The notes beneath the pieces are model-generated. The model saw nothing but the letters and a program-made list of their open reading frames with translations, was not told where the DNA came from and searched no databases. Below are positions 1 through 8,427 of a DNA stretch of 64,000 nt, piece after piece; the stretch's first letter is position 1; the number at the start of each line of letters is the position of its first letter. Source of the DNA: Lachnospiraceae bacterium (GTDB lineage: Bacteria > Bacillota > Clostridia > Lachnospirales > Lachnospiraceae); assembly GCA_017550165.1 (NCBI GenBank), contig JAFZQH010000017.1:24158-88157 (forward strand), read 5' to 3'. Made by a program: the position numbers and the translations under genes.

Positions 1-1403
1 TCAGGACGGCCGACGCACAGATCACGCCGGACACCTTCAGAGATAAGGTGGTCAAAGAGCAGCCTCAGACTACGGGATCCGGAGTTTCACCCGAAGTTGC
101 AGACAAACTGCAGGAGTACAATGACAAGATAAAGGAAGCGGTCATGGAGGAGTACGACATCACCGAAGAAGAGCTTGAAGAGGTTATGCAGACCTTAGGT
201 CTGGAGTATATACAGCTTCTTCTCCCTGAGAATCTGGTGAAGCTTTCCGTGGAGATAACGGGAGCTGCTGATTCGCTTGAGTTATTATCAAACACCGGAT
301 TTAACAATCTCTTCGGAATGATGCAGGATCTCACAACTGAGATCACGACCGAACTCGGTGTATCCGTTACTCCGGAGACCACCATGGAGTTCGCAGAGAT
401 GATAGGCTCCACAGAGCTTCCTGACACACCGGTTATGGAGACGGCAGCTCCCTTAGAGGAGAACACCGCTTCCGATGACGCAATGGAATCGGCAGGAAAC
501 CTTAATGAGGAGGATATTCGTGCCGATATTAGTGTTGCTCCTGAAGAGACAGATGAAGTAAAAGCAGATGCCGCATTGGCAGACAAAGTTGAAGAACTGG
601 TAGAGACCGGCATTGAAAAAGGAACTGTAGAAGTAGTTACAACAGAACCGAAGAAGACCGAAACTGCAGAACCTAAGGAAGAAGTAAGAGCAGAAGAGGC
701 AGATGTAACAGACCGATCTGCTGCATCAGGACTTACAGCCGAAGTAGAAGAGACAGCAGAAAGCAGCGCAGGGTCCGGGGAAGAAAAGAATTCATTTACC
801 GGAAGCAGAGACAATAAGACTGCAGCAAGAGAGACCAGGACCGAGACAGGAACCAACACCAATACAGTCGCAGCCTTTGACAATTTCAGAAATCTTGAGC
901 CGGCTGTTCCGGTAGAAATGACCCAAACACTGTCACAGGCAGACACAGTGGATATCATCAGACAGATAAGTGATTACATGAGGATCAACTTCAACGGGTC
1001 TGAGACATCACTGGAGATGCAGCTTAATCCCGAGAACCTGGGTAAGGTCGGCATCAACTTAAGCGTAAGGGATGGAGCGGTAACGGCGCAGATAGCAGTC
1101 CAGAATGAAGCAGTTAAGACCGCACTGGAGAGCCAGATGGTTATACTCCGTGAGAACATGAGCAACCAGGGACTTAAGGTTGAAGCAGTAGAAGTAACAG
1201 TGGCAAGTCACGAATTCGAGCAGAACCTTGAGAACGGAGCTCCCACGGGGCAGCAGGATGGACAGCAGCAGGGGCAGCAGGGCAGAAGCACCAGAAACAT
1301 AACAGCATCAGATCTTGCGTCCATCGAGGATATGCCGGAAGACGAACAGCTTGCAGCTAAAATGATGCGGGATGCCGGTAACAGCATGGATGTAACAGCC
1401 TAA
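1..1403 (+). CDS. fliK: Flagellar hook-length control protein FliK (5' truncated by window)
   Basis: The frame is open from the first base, so the true start lies upstream and the in-frame GTG at 48 is probably internal. The C-terminal part (about codons 310-400) contains the Flg_hook domain, with the hallmark LNPENLGKV core followed by alternating beta-strand residues. The middle is low-complexity and rich in Glu, Thr and Ala, as expected for the unfolded ruler part. FliK is exported during hook assembly, measures hook length and makes FlhB switch the type III export gate to late substrates. The tail is Gln-rich. The flgD start follows after 27 bases with a good RBS, so both are in one operon. 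Family assignment is firm; the missing N-terminus cannot be described. Confidence 0.93.
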   Translation, partial: RTADAQITPDTFRDKVVKEQPQTTGSGVSPEVADKLQEYNDKIKEAVMEEYDITEEELEEVMQTLGLEYIQLLLPENLVKLSVEITGAADSLELLSNTGFNNLFGMMQDLTTEITTELGVSVTPETTMEFAEMIGSTELPDTPVMETAAPLEENTASDDAMESAGNLNEEDIRADISVAPEETDEVKADAALADKVEELVETGIEKGTVEVVTTEPKKTETAEPKEEVRAEEADVTDRSAASGLTAEVEETAESSAGSGEEKNSFTGSRDNKTAARETRTETGTNTNTVAAFDNFRNLEPAVPVEMTQTLSQADTVDIIRQISDYMRINFNGSETSLEMQLNPENLGKVGINLSVRDGAVTAQIAVQNEAVKTALESQMVILRENMSNQGLKVEAVEVTVASHEFEQNLENGAPTGQQDGQQQGQQGRSTRNITASDLASIEDMPEDEQLAAKMMRDAGNSMDVTA

Positions 1404-1430
1404 TGCGAAGATGTAGAAAGGAGAACATAC

Positions 1431-2090
1431 ATGGCAGAATTATTCGCACCCATTTCCGATGGAAAAGTCGTTGAAACAACCTCTTCCACATCAAAAGAAG
1501 ATAAAGAAAAGAAGGCCAACGACGGACTGGACAAGGATGCCTTCTTACAGCTTTTGGTGGCTGAGATGCAGTATCAGGATCCCTTAGAGCCTACCACCAA
1601 CACAGAGTATATCTCACAGTTTGCTACATTCTCACAGTTGGAGGCTACACAGAATGTGGAACTTTCCAATAAGATCTCAATGGCAAACGATCTGGTTGGC
1701 AAGCAGGTTATAATGAAGACCAGAAATGATTCGGGAGTTATGCAGTATGAAGACGGTAAGGTTGATTATGCATACCTTGAGAACGGCAAAGTATACTTAT
1801 CGGTTAACGGAAGCCTGTTTAACATCGACGACCTTGATTCAGTGATCGAAGGTGAATACTTAGACGCAGTGAACCTTGCCAAGATGATGGATACCGTAGT
1901 CGGAAAGCTTCCGTCAGCAGCATCCGTAACTCTTGCAGATGAGGAAAAAGTGGCTCAGGCAAGGGAATTATACGATTCACTTACCGATTATCAGAAGAAG
2001 TATTTATCAAGCGATACACTTACAAAACTTGATGAAGTAGGAACTGCACTCGCAGCTCTAAAGAAATCAGCTGAACCTGCCGATGAATAA
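1431..2090 (+). CDS. flgD: Flagellar hook-capping protein FlgD with an unusual C-terminal helical module
   Basis: Residues about 30-75 carry the conserved FlgD region (KDAFLQLLVAEMQYQDPLEP, then a TEYISQFATFSQLEA run), which is exported and caps the growing hook. RBS GAAAGGAG lies just upstream of ATG 1431. In place of the usual Ig/Tudor-like C-terminus, the last 50 residues read as a three-helix module with the pattern VAQARELYDSLTDYQKKYL, which resembles short helical repeats (A..AYDALT..QK.LV) common in Firmicutes surface proteins. That similarity is from memory and is an inference. The gene sits between fliK and the TIGR02530-type gene, as in other Firmicutes. The FlgD call is secure; the tail is the odd part. 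Confidence 0.93.
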   Translation: MAELFAPISDGKVVETTSSTSKEDKEKKANDGLDKDAFLQLLVAEMQYQDPLEPTTNTEYISQFATFSQLEATQNVELSNKISMANDLVGKQVIMKTRNDSGVMQYEDGKVDYAYLENGKVYLSVNGSLFNIDDLDSVIEGEYLDAVNLAKMMDTVVGKLPSAASVTLADEEKVAQARELYDSLTDYQKKYLSSDTLTKLDEVGTALAALKKSAEPADE

Positions 2091-2134
2091 TATGTAAGGC
2101 AAAAAGATGCAGGATAGATAAAGGAGATGGTCAA

Positions 2135-2536
2135 ATGAACGGGCTCAATCCGAATCTTTCTTCCATCAATCAAATAGCTGATCAATATCTTAAGGGTAAG
2201 GGCAGGCCCGAACAGGTCGACACCAATAAGGGACCGTCTTTCCGGGAGATATTAAATGAGAAGCGGGGAGTAAAACAAACAAACGAATTAAAGTTTTCCA
2301 AACATGCTTCATCAAGACTTGATTCAAGAAACATCGAACTCTCAGCCAATCAGATCGAAAGGTTGCTGGAAGGAACAAGCAAAGCCGAGAACAAAGGCAT
2401 CAATGATTCACTGGTTATAGTCGATGACCTGGCATTCATCGTAAATGTGCCCAACAAGACGGTCATAACAGCCATCAACCAGAACGAATCTGAAAACAAC
2501 ATATTCACCAACATTGACGGAGCTGTAATAGCATAA
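2135..2536 (+). CDS. Flagellar operon protein, TIGR02530 type
   Basis: A 133-residue cytoplasmic-looking protein with RBS AAAGGAG before ATG 2135. The central block LKFSKHASSRLDSRNIELS, followed by a VIVDDLAFIVNVPNKTVITAI strand pattern, is the signature of the small flagellar-operon family usually placed between flgD and flgE in Firmicutes. Its biochemical role is not established; association with hook or basal-body assembly is inferred from invariant gene position. No signal peptide, membrane segment or catalytic motif is visible. The N-terminal 50 residues are polar and probably flexible. The start is supported by RBS spacing. Confidence 0.82.
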   Translation: MNGLNPNLSSINQIADQYLKGKGRPEQVDTNKGPSFREILNEKRGVKQTNELKFSKHASSRLDSRNIELSANQIERLLEGTSKAENKGINDSLVIVDDLAFIVNVPNKTVITAINQNESENNIFTNIDGAVIA

Positions 2537-2558
2537 GCCGGACCTAACGGAGGCTTAC

Positions 2559-2582
2559 ATTCCCCGACTGACAGAGGGGAAT
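2559..2582 (+). other. Intercistronic stem-loop upstream of flgE
   Basis: A 7-bp perfect inverted repeat, ATTCCCC at 2559-2565 and GGGGAAT at 2576-2582, encloses a 10-base loop in the 109-bp gap before flgE. No U-tract follows, so it is not a typical intrinsic terminator. It could be an RNA-processing or stability element for the highly expressed hook gene. Confidence 0.45.
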
Positions 2583-2675
2583 AACGAATTACTAACACGT
2601 GGAACTGTTTTTAATTATGCAATATGATTAATTACAGTTTCGTCAATGAAATCAAAATCCGGGAGGTCATTTATT

Positions 2676-4739
2676 ATGATGAGATCACTTTACTCTGGTG
2701 TTTCAGGTCTTAAGACCCACCAGACCAAGATGGACGTTATCGGTAACAACATCGCCAACGTTAACACTGTAGCTTACAAATCCACATCAGTTACTTTCCA
2801 GGAATTGATGTATCAGAATACTTCCAGTGCATCCAGCCCCAATGCCGAGTCCGGCCGAGGCGGAGTTAATGCCAAGCAGATAGGTCTTGGTGTATCCATG
2901 GGTGCAACCAATGTTTCCATCACCACCACCGGTGCTACACAGACTACCGGTAATCCCTTTGATATCAAGATTACAGGAGATTCATTCTTCATCGTAAATG
3001 ACGGTTCTTCAAACTATTTTACAAGAGCCGGCGCATTCTATGTTGACGCCGTAGGTAACCTGGCAATGACATCCACCGGTTACAACGTAATGGGATGGCA
3101 GGTAGACGACAACGGAGAGATCCTGCAGAATACGGTATCACCCCTTAAGATATTATCAGCAGAGCATATGTTCTCACAGCCTGAGGCTACAACACTGGGA
3201 ACATGTTCGGGAGTTCTTGATAAGGCAGATCCCAACCTTACATCCAAGTCAGGTAAGATCTTATCCTTAAGCATATATGATAACCTCGGATATGAGTATA
3301 CTGCAAAATTCTCAATAAAGCCCGTAACTACAGCTGTTTCATCTACAAAGACGGTTGAGACAACTTCAGTTTCATATACCCCCAACTCAGATATCAAGGT
3401 ATCCCCGGGAGAGGACTATACCTACAAGGTTGCAGCCGACAGTACCTCTGAAGGTGATGATCTTTCCAACTTCACCGTACCCGATAAGATACTTGAGGGT
3501 CTGAAAAAGTATGTAAATGATGCTTCCGATCCTGCGCATCTTGTAACGGATGGAAACTTTAAGAAGGGTAAATTCCAGATGACCAAGGCCATTGCAAATA
3601 CTATCGCAGGCTTGGCAGGATTGACCACTGAGCAGACAAACGAATTCATCAATAAGAGTAACATCATTGATAAGTACATCAATGTAAACATCGAGCAGAC
3701 CACAGCCTTCAAGATGGGCGATACGGAAGTTAATATCAAGAAGACCACTCTTGATGCTCTTACCGACCTCGACGGAAGCGGCAATGGTGTACTTTATAAG
3801 GATACAGATACATCCGTTACACCTAATGTAGATTATTACAGAGTATCAACTGACTATCAGCTGATAGTACATACAAAGAGTTATGAAGACGGTTCCGCTC
3901 CCGACTATGTATATGAGATGGTAAAGCTGGCAGACGGAACAAGAACGGATGTTTCCGATAAGATCAAAGCGCTTCCCGGAACCGAGCTGGAGATGTTCCT
4001 CGGAGGATGTAAGGGAACAAAGGCAAGCCAGTATACTACTACTGAAGACGTAACAAAGGAAGATACCGTTGACGGCCAGTACGTAGTTGAACTTACAGAA
4101 CTTATAGATATCGCTAACGGAAAGACCGCCATGGACATTTCGGTTCTCGGCGATACCAAGAGATCTCTTGTATACGATACCGGCGATGGTAAGTTCAAAT
4201 CCATCGGAGAAGACGGACAGACGGCTTATGACCTTCACCTTTCCGCTATAGGAAATGCAGGTCAGTTCAAGGATATCAACATCGACTTCTCAGCCACCAA
4301 GAACGTAAGTAACGAAGGAACATCAACCATAGGCATGAAGGCCGGTGACGAGGACGGCGCAGGCGCAGGTAAACTCCTTGGTGCATTAAAGGGTGTTGCA
4401 GTTGATTCCAACGGAAAGATCTACGGCTCCTACGATAATGGTAATACAGAGCTTCTCGGACAGATAGCGGTCACGGAATTTGCCAATGCTTCCGGTCTTG
4501 AAAAGGTTGGAGAGAACCTCTACCAGACCACACTTAACTCAGGTGAATTCGATGGTATCGGAAGAGATATAAGCTCCCTTTCCGGATCAATGTCAACAGG
4601 AGTTCTGGAAATGTCAAACGTAGACCTTTCAGCAGAGTTCACCGACATGATCACAACCCAGAGAGGATTCCAGGCAAACAGCAGGATCATCACCACCTCC
4701 GATACATTACTTGAGGAACTGATCAACCTTAAGAGATAA
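2676..4739 (+). CDS. flgE: Flagellar hook protein FlgE
   Basis: The N-terminus LYSGVSGLKTHQTKMDVIGNN is the flagellar rod/hook signature, followed by NIANVNTVAYKS. The C-terminus (VDLSAEFTDMITTQRGFQAN, then SRIITTSDTLLEELINL) is the matching coiled-coil half; these two helices form the inner tube of the hook. ATG 2676 (or the adjacent ATG 2679) is chosen because GGGAGG at 2661-2666 is correctly spaced; the in-frame ATG at 2646 lacks a comparable RBS and would add a non-conserved extension. At about 687 residues it is much longer than the roughly 400-residue enterobacterial hook, the extra length lying in the surface-exposed middle domains (roughly residues 150-600). It is exported through the FliPQR/FlhAB gate encoded downstream. 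Confidence 0.95.
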   Translation: MMRSLYSGVSGLKTHQTKMDVIGNNIANVNTVAYKSTSVTFQELMYQNTSSASSPNAESGRGGVNAKQIGLGVSMGATNVSITTTGATQTTGNPFDIKITGDSFFIVNDGSSNYFTRAGAFYVDAVGNLAMTSTGYNVMGWQVDDNGEILQNTVSPLKILSAEHMFSQPEATTLGTCSGVLDKADPNLTSKSGKILSLSIYDNLGYEYTAKFSIKPVTTAVSSTKTVETTSVSYTPNSDIKVSPGEDYTYKVAADSTSEGDDLSNFTVPDKILEGLKKYVNDASDPAHLVTDGNFKKGKFQMTKAIANTIAGLAGLTTEQTNEFINKSNIIDKYINVNIEQTTAFKMGDTEVNIKKTTLDALTDLDGSGNGVLYKDTDTSVTPNVDYYRVSTDYQLIVHTKSYEDGSAPDYVYEMVKLADGTRTDVSDKIKALPGTELEMFLGGCKGTKASQYTTTEDVTKEDTVDGQYVVELTELIDIANGKTAMDISVLGDTKRSLVYDTGDGKFKSIGEDGQTAYDLHLSAIGNAGQFKDINIDFSATKNVSNEGTSTIGMKAGDEDGAGAGKLLGALKGVAVDSNGKIYGSYDNGNTELLGQIAVTEFANASGLEKVGENLYQTTLNSGEFDGIGRDISSLSGSMSTGVLEMSNVDLSAEFTDMITTQRGFQANSRIITTSDTLLEELINLKR

Positions 4740-4785
4740 TAACATTTAATAAGAAGTAAAACTTAATGGTTTAGAATTGTCATAC

Positions 4786-4819
4786 AGCGATGGAACACAA
4801 GATGTTGTGTTCCACCGCT
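4786..4819 (+). other. Strong stem-loop between flgE and flbD
   Basis: TGGAACACAA (4791-4800) and TTGTGTTCCA (4805-4814) form a perfect 10-bp stem with loop GATG. After one mismatch, four more pairs (4786-4789 with 4816-4819) extend it. No U-run follows. It may end or slow part of the transcription after flgE, or protect its mRNA 3' end; this is inferred from position. Confidence 0.6.
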
Positions 4820-4882
4820 TATTGGCATTATAGAAAAAATTTCAAAAAACACTTGTAATTGGTATTGAGATGGGGGAAAATA

Positions 4883-5068
4883 ATGATTGAAGTAACAAAG
4901 ATCAACGATGTGAAAATCCTTGTGAATCAAGATTTGATCGAGATCGTGGAGGAGACTCCGGACACTGTCATTTCTCTTACAACAGGCAGGAAAATAATTG
5001 TAAAAGAAAGTAGACAAGAAATTAAAAGTCTAGTAGAATTATATAAGAGGGCTATTTTCGGGCGATAA
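4883..5068 (+). CDS. flbD: FlbD/SwrD-family flagellar protein
   Basis: A 61-residue protein starting MIEVTKINDVKILVNQDLIE, the FlbD/SwrD pattern with the downstream strand TVISLTTGRKIIVKES. ATG 4883 has GGGGGAA a few bases upstream; longer in-frame starts would lie inside the hairpin-rich leader. In Bacillus subtilis the homologue SwrD lies just after the hook gene and raises flagellar motor power for swarming, which fits its position directly before motA here. No membrane segment is visible. Identity is supported by size, sequence and gene order. Confidence 0.85.
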   Translation: MIEVTKINDVKILVNQDLIEIVEETPDTVISLTTGRKIIVKESRQEIKSLVELYKRAIFGR

Positions 5069-5084
5069 AGAGTCAGAAAATAAC

Positions 5085-5114
5085 CTCATTTGGGCGTTTT
5101 AATGCGCAAATGAG
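5085..5114 (+). other. Stem-loop between flbD and motA
   Basis: CTCATTTG (5085-5092) pairs with CAAATGAG (5107-5114), with two further C-G/G-C pairs inside. No U-tract follows. It is another of the terminator-like but U-less hairpins that punctuate this operon. No sigma-D-type promoter was recognised in the motA leader. Confidence 0.5.
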
Positions 5115-5178
5115 AGCTAAAAGTCAGAATAATTTGGCTTATTGCATACAATATTCACAAAATCGAGGTGAAGACTAA

Positions 5179-5982
5179 GTGGATATAGCTTCATTGATCG
5201 GTATGGTCGCAGGCTTCGGTCTGATGATATTCGGTATGGTATCCGGTGAGCAGGGCTTCGGTGCCCTGGGTAACTTCTTTGATATACCGTCCGTTATCAT
5301 CACCATTGGAGGTTCGATATGCGGAACCATGGCGTCCAATACGCTGCCCGACTTTATCAACGGACTGACTTCCATAGGCCTTGTGCTTAAGCCGGTTTCG
5401 GGCGATGTAGGACAGACTATTTCCAGCATCATCGATCTTTCGAACGTAGCCAGAAAAGAAGGCCTTCTGGCCCTCGAAGAGGCGGCCAGCAATCTTGAAG
5501 ACGAGTTCCTGAAGAAAGGTATCATGCTTGTTGTAGATGGTACCGATCCTGAATTGGTTAGAGGAATATTAGAGACGGATTTAGCATGTATCGAGACCCG
5601 GCACGGCGTGGTCATTGGCTTCTGGACCAAATGGGCAGAGCTTGGACCTGCCTGGGGTATGATCGGTACGTTGATCGGTCTCATTAACATGTTAAAGAAT
5701 CTTTCGGATCCTTCATCTATCGGACCTAACATGGCTGTTGCCTTGGTTACCACATTCTACGGTTCCGTTATCGCTAACTGGCTGTGCGGACCTACGGCGG
5801 CCAAGCTTTCGCGCAATAATGACACCGAGATCATGATGAAGGAAGTTATAGTGGAGGGGCTCCTGTCCATACAGGCAGGTGAGAACCCCCGTGTTATAGA
5901 AGAGAAGCTCAAGTCATTCCTGGCTCCCAAGCAGAGAGCAAGCTTGTCTGAAGACAGCGGCGGAGGCGGAGGTGAGGGATAA
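5179..5982 (+). CDS. motA: Flagellar motor stator protein MotA
   Basis: A 267-residue protein with four hydrophobic segments (about residues 2-22, 34-51, 146-174 and 182-204). The conserved stator loop GPAWGMIGTLIGLINML carries the essential proline at P157, and the second conserved proline is P205 (CGPTAAKL). The cytoplasmic loop has the charged R92/E99-E100 region that contacts FliG. MotA with MotB forms the ion channel that drives rotation. The start is GTG 5179, preceded by GAGGTGAA. The C-terminus ends in a Ser/Asp/Gly tail with five consecutive glycines. The stop codon overlaps the motB start (TAATG), so the pair is translationally coupled. Confidence 0.96.
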   Translation: MDIASLIGMVAGFGLMIFGMVSGEQGFGALGNFFDIPSVIITIGGSICGTMASNTLPDFINGLTSIGLVLKPVSGDVGQTISSIIDLSNVARKEGLLALEEAASNLEDEFLKKGIMLVVDGTDPELVRGILETDLACIETRHGVVIGFWTKWAELGPAWGMIGTLIGLINMLKNLSDPSSIGPNMAVALVTTFYGSVIANWLCGPTAAKLSRNNDTEIMMKEVIVEGLLSIQAGENPRVIEEKLKSFLAPKQRASLSEDSGGGGGEG

Positions 5983-6824
5983 TGGCCCGTAAGAAGAAAG
6001 ATGACGGCGGTGGCGGCGGCGCTCCTGCCTGGATGGCCACGTTCAGCGATCTTATGAATCTGCTGCTTTGCTTCTTCGTGTTGCTATTCTCCATGTCCTC
6101 TGTAGATGCCGAGAAATACGAACTGATCGTAGCTTCACTGAACAGCAGCTTTTCCATTCTTCCCGCAGGAGGCTCGGCCATCATCGATGCCGGAGACCTG
6201 GTGGGAATGGGCATCAGCCAGTTGAACAAGATGGATGTCATGTTCACGGCCATGCTCAATACCGGCGGTGAGTCCCAGCAGCACCAGAACAACGGACAGG
6301 AGAATCCCGCAGACCAGAAGAGCGTCGAGGAACAGTTTGAAGAGAAGGCTCTTTCCGAATCCGAGAAGATGGCGGAACAGGTCAAGAAGGCGCTGGAGAT
6401 GGCCGGTATACAGGATATGGTTGAAGTGGAGTTTAATGCCCAATACGTTCTGCTGACCATGAACGGAGCCCTCCTGTTTGACTCCGGATCAGCGGATGTC
6501 AAGGCTGAGGCCATACCGCTTATAGACAAGATAGGCGCGATATTGGAAGAATATGATGCCAACATCATAGAGATAGAAGGTCACACCGACAACGTACCCA
6601 TATCGGCGGGAAGCCGGTTCGGCAGCAATGATGTATTATCCACCTTCAGAGCATTGTCGGTCACCACGAGACTCAGAGATCATTTTAAACTGAACCCTGC
6701 CCACCTGAAGTATTCCGGAAGAGGTGAATACGTTCCCGTAGCCGATAACTCTACGGCTGAAGGCAGGGCAAGGAACAGGCGCGTTGAGATAAAGATATAT
6801 AATTCCATGAGCAGCGCAGATTAG
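5982..6824 (+). CDS. motB: Flagellar motor stator protein MotB
   Basis: A short basic N-terminus leads into one membrane helix containing the channel aspartate D23 (WMATFSDLMNLLLCFFVLLF). A plug/linker rich in Gln and Glu follows, then an OmpA-type peptidoglycan-binding domain (about residues 145-275) with EIEGHTDNVP, RALSV and the terminal GRARNRRVEIKI motif. It anchors the stator to the cell wall and conducts ions together with MotA. ATG 5982 overlaps the motA stop by one base. Length and motif order are ordinary for the family. Proton versus sodium coupling cannot be decided from this sequence alone. Confidence 0.96.
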   Translation: MARKKKDDGGGGGAPAWMATFSDLMNLLLCFFVLLFSMSSVDAEKYELIVASLNSSFSILPAGGSAIIDAGDLVGMGISQLNKMDVMFTAMLNTGGESQQHQNNGQENPADQKSVEEQFEEKALSESEKMAEQVKKALEMAGIQDMVEVEFNAQYVLLTMNGALLFDSGSADVKAEAIPLIDKIGAILEEYDANIIEIEGHTDNVPISAGSRFGSNDVLSTFRALSVTTRLRDHFKLNPAHLKYSGRGEYVPVADNSTAEGRARNRRVEIKIYNSMSSAD

Positions 6825-6828
6825 GTAG

Positions 6829-6855
6829 TGTAAAGATTTCTGCGAAAGCTTTACA
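6829..6855 (+). other. Stem-loop between motB and fliL
   Basis: TGTAAAG (6829-6835) pairs with CTTTACA (6849-6855), then a 1x1 internal loop, then TTTC/GAAA closing on TGC. It ends about 13 bases before the fliL RBS region. No U-tract is present, so mRNA processing or translational modulation is more likely than termination. Confidence 0.5.
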
Positions 6856-6877
6856 TTATGAAGGAGAGGGAACTTCT

Positions 6878-7390
6878 ATGAAAAAGAATTTATTCAGCAT
6901 CGTTATTATCGCATTATTGCTTATTAATCTGGCCTTTACCGGATTCCTTGCATTTGCGGTGATACCGGCTGCCAGCAAGACCAGTGAGCTGGTGACCAAG
7001 GTTGCCACGGCCATAGACCTGGATCTTGAGGACGAGGACGCCAACGGACTCGGTAATGTCACCATCTCGGATATCGAGGTAGTGGATATCGAGGATGATA
7101 TGACCATTAACCTTAAGAAGAGTTCCGACGGTAAGGACCATGTAGCAGTTCTGGGAGTAGCCTTGTCCATCAATACCAAGCATGAAGATTACAAGAAGCT
7201 GGGTGAAAGCGTAACCGGCAAGACCAGCCTTATAAAGGATACCATCAGAAGCACGGTATCCCAGTTCACATTAGAAGATATGCAGGACAACCAGGAGACA
7301 GTCTTAAAGACCGTCCTTGACAACCTGCGCAAACTATTCGGCTCAGACATGATAGCCGCAGTTCATTTCCGCTCGGCAATCTACCAGTAG
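6878..7390 (+). CDS. fliL: Flagellar basal body-associated protein FliL
   Basis: A 170-residue single-pass membrane protein: hydrophobic residues about 5-29 (FSIVIIALLLINLAFTGFLA), then an extracytoplasmic domain with two strands and the IRSTVSQFTLEDMQD helix typical of FliL. FliL rings surround the stator and strengthen torque. ATG 6878 has GGAGAGGGAA upstream. Its position between motB and fliM matches many Clostridia. The C-terminal block RKLFGSDMIAAVHFRSAIYQ resembles the family's end segment. Sequence conservation in FliL is low, so the call rests on architecture plus context. Confidence 0.88.
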   Translation: MKKNLFSIVIIALLLINLAFTGFLAFAVIPAASKTSELVTKVATAIDLDLEDEDANGLGNVTISDIEVVDIEDDMTINLKKSSDGKDHVAVLGVALSINTKHEDYKKLGESVTGKTSLIKDTIRSTVSQFTLEDMQDNQETVLKTVLDNLRKLFGSDMIAAVHFRSAIYQ

Positions 7391-7444
7391 AGAGTCCGGA
7401 AGCGTGACTAGAATAGAAAAGTAAAGAGGCAAGGAGGTGGTTAG

Positions 7445-8425
7445 ATGGGCGAAGTCTTATCGCAAAACGAGATAGACAGTTTGCTGCAAGCCTTAAGCAG
7501 CGGTGAGCTGGATGCGGAAGAGATAAAAGACAAAGGCGAAAAGCAGGTCAAGAATTACGATTTTGCGAGACCGGCCAAGTTCTCCAAGGAACACTTGAGA
7601 ACATTGGAGATCATATTCGAGCACTACGGACGACTCCTGTCCACTAACCTGCCGGTATACCTTCGAAAGAATATACAAGTGGAGATAATGAACTCCGAAG
7701 CCGTTACATATCTGGAGTTCTCCAACGCCCTGTCGAACCCGGTGCTTCTGGGTATCATCAGTGCACCGCCGCTGAAGGGAAGCATAATCATGGAGATGGC
7801 ATCCAACCTCGGATACGCCATGGTAGACAGGCTTCTGGGAGGAGCCGGGGCGCCGATAGATAAGACCAGGGAGTTCTCGGAGATAGAGTTGATCATCATC
7901 GAGCGAATGATGAGTATCTGCGTGGAACTGCTGAGGGAACCCTGGCAGAACGTTGTTAATATCGCGCCGCGATTAGAGAGGATAGAGACCAACTCCCAGT
8001 TTGCACAGTTTATATCACCCAGCGAGATGGTTGCCATCATAACGGTCAACCTCAAGATCGGAGACGTGGAAGGACTCTTAAATGTCTGCCTTCCCTATCT
8101 GTGCCTGGAAGATGTTATGGATAAGCTGAATACCAAGTTCTGGTATTCATCCCTGACGGAGCTTGACGAGAATTCGTACAGTGAGCACATCGAGGGACTC
8201 ATTTCCAAGGTATCCATACCCATTAAGGCCACCTTGGGCCACAGCAACATAGATGTCAATGATTTTGTCAACCTGCAGATAGGAGATATAATAAGGCTTG
8301 ACAAGAAGGTTGATGAAGAACTGGAAGTATATGTAGGCAATATCAAGAAGTTTCTGGCATTGCCCGGAGAATCGGGTGATGCATATGCAGTTAGAGTTAC
8401 ATCAGTATTAAGAGAGGAGGAATAG
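7445..8425 (+). CDS. fliM: Flagellar motor switch protein FliM
   Basis: A 326-residue protein. The N-terminal LSQNEIDSLLQAL (about residues 5-17) is the CheY-binding peptide. The middle domain is CheC-like (about residues 45-230), and the last 75 residues are the SpoA/FliN-like domain (VSIPIKATLGHSNIDVNDFV, then LQIGDIIRLDKKVDEELEVYV). With FliG and FliY it forms the C-ring that sets rotation direction. RBS AGGAGGTGG lies just before ATG 7445. The gene is followed by fliY after two bases. Nothing is missing or unusual. Confidence 0.96.
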   Translation: MGEVLSQNEIDSLLQALSSGELDAEEIKDKGEKQVKNYDFARPAKFSKEHLRTLEIIFEHYGRLLSTNLPVYLRKNIQVEIMNSEAVTYLEFSNALSNPVLLGIISAPPLKGSIIMEMASNLGYAMVDRLLGGAGAPIDKTREFSEIELIIIERMMSICVELLREPWQNVVNIAPRLERIETNSQFAQFISPSEMVAIITVNLKIGDVEGLLNVCLPYLCLEDVMDKLNTKFWYSSLTELDENSYSEHIEGLISKVSIPIKATLGHSNIDVNDFVNLQIGDIIRLDKKVDEELEVYVGNIKKFLALPGESGDAYAVRVTSVLREEE

Positions 8426-8427
8426 GA

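Noticed and set aside
5115..5178. Sigma-D promoter for motAB
   Set aside because: A TAAA-like sequence occurs but no GCCGATAT-type -10 at the right distance was found.
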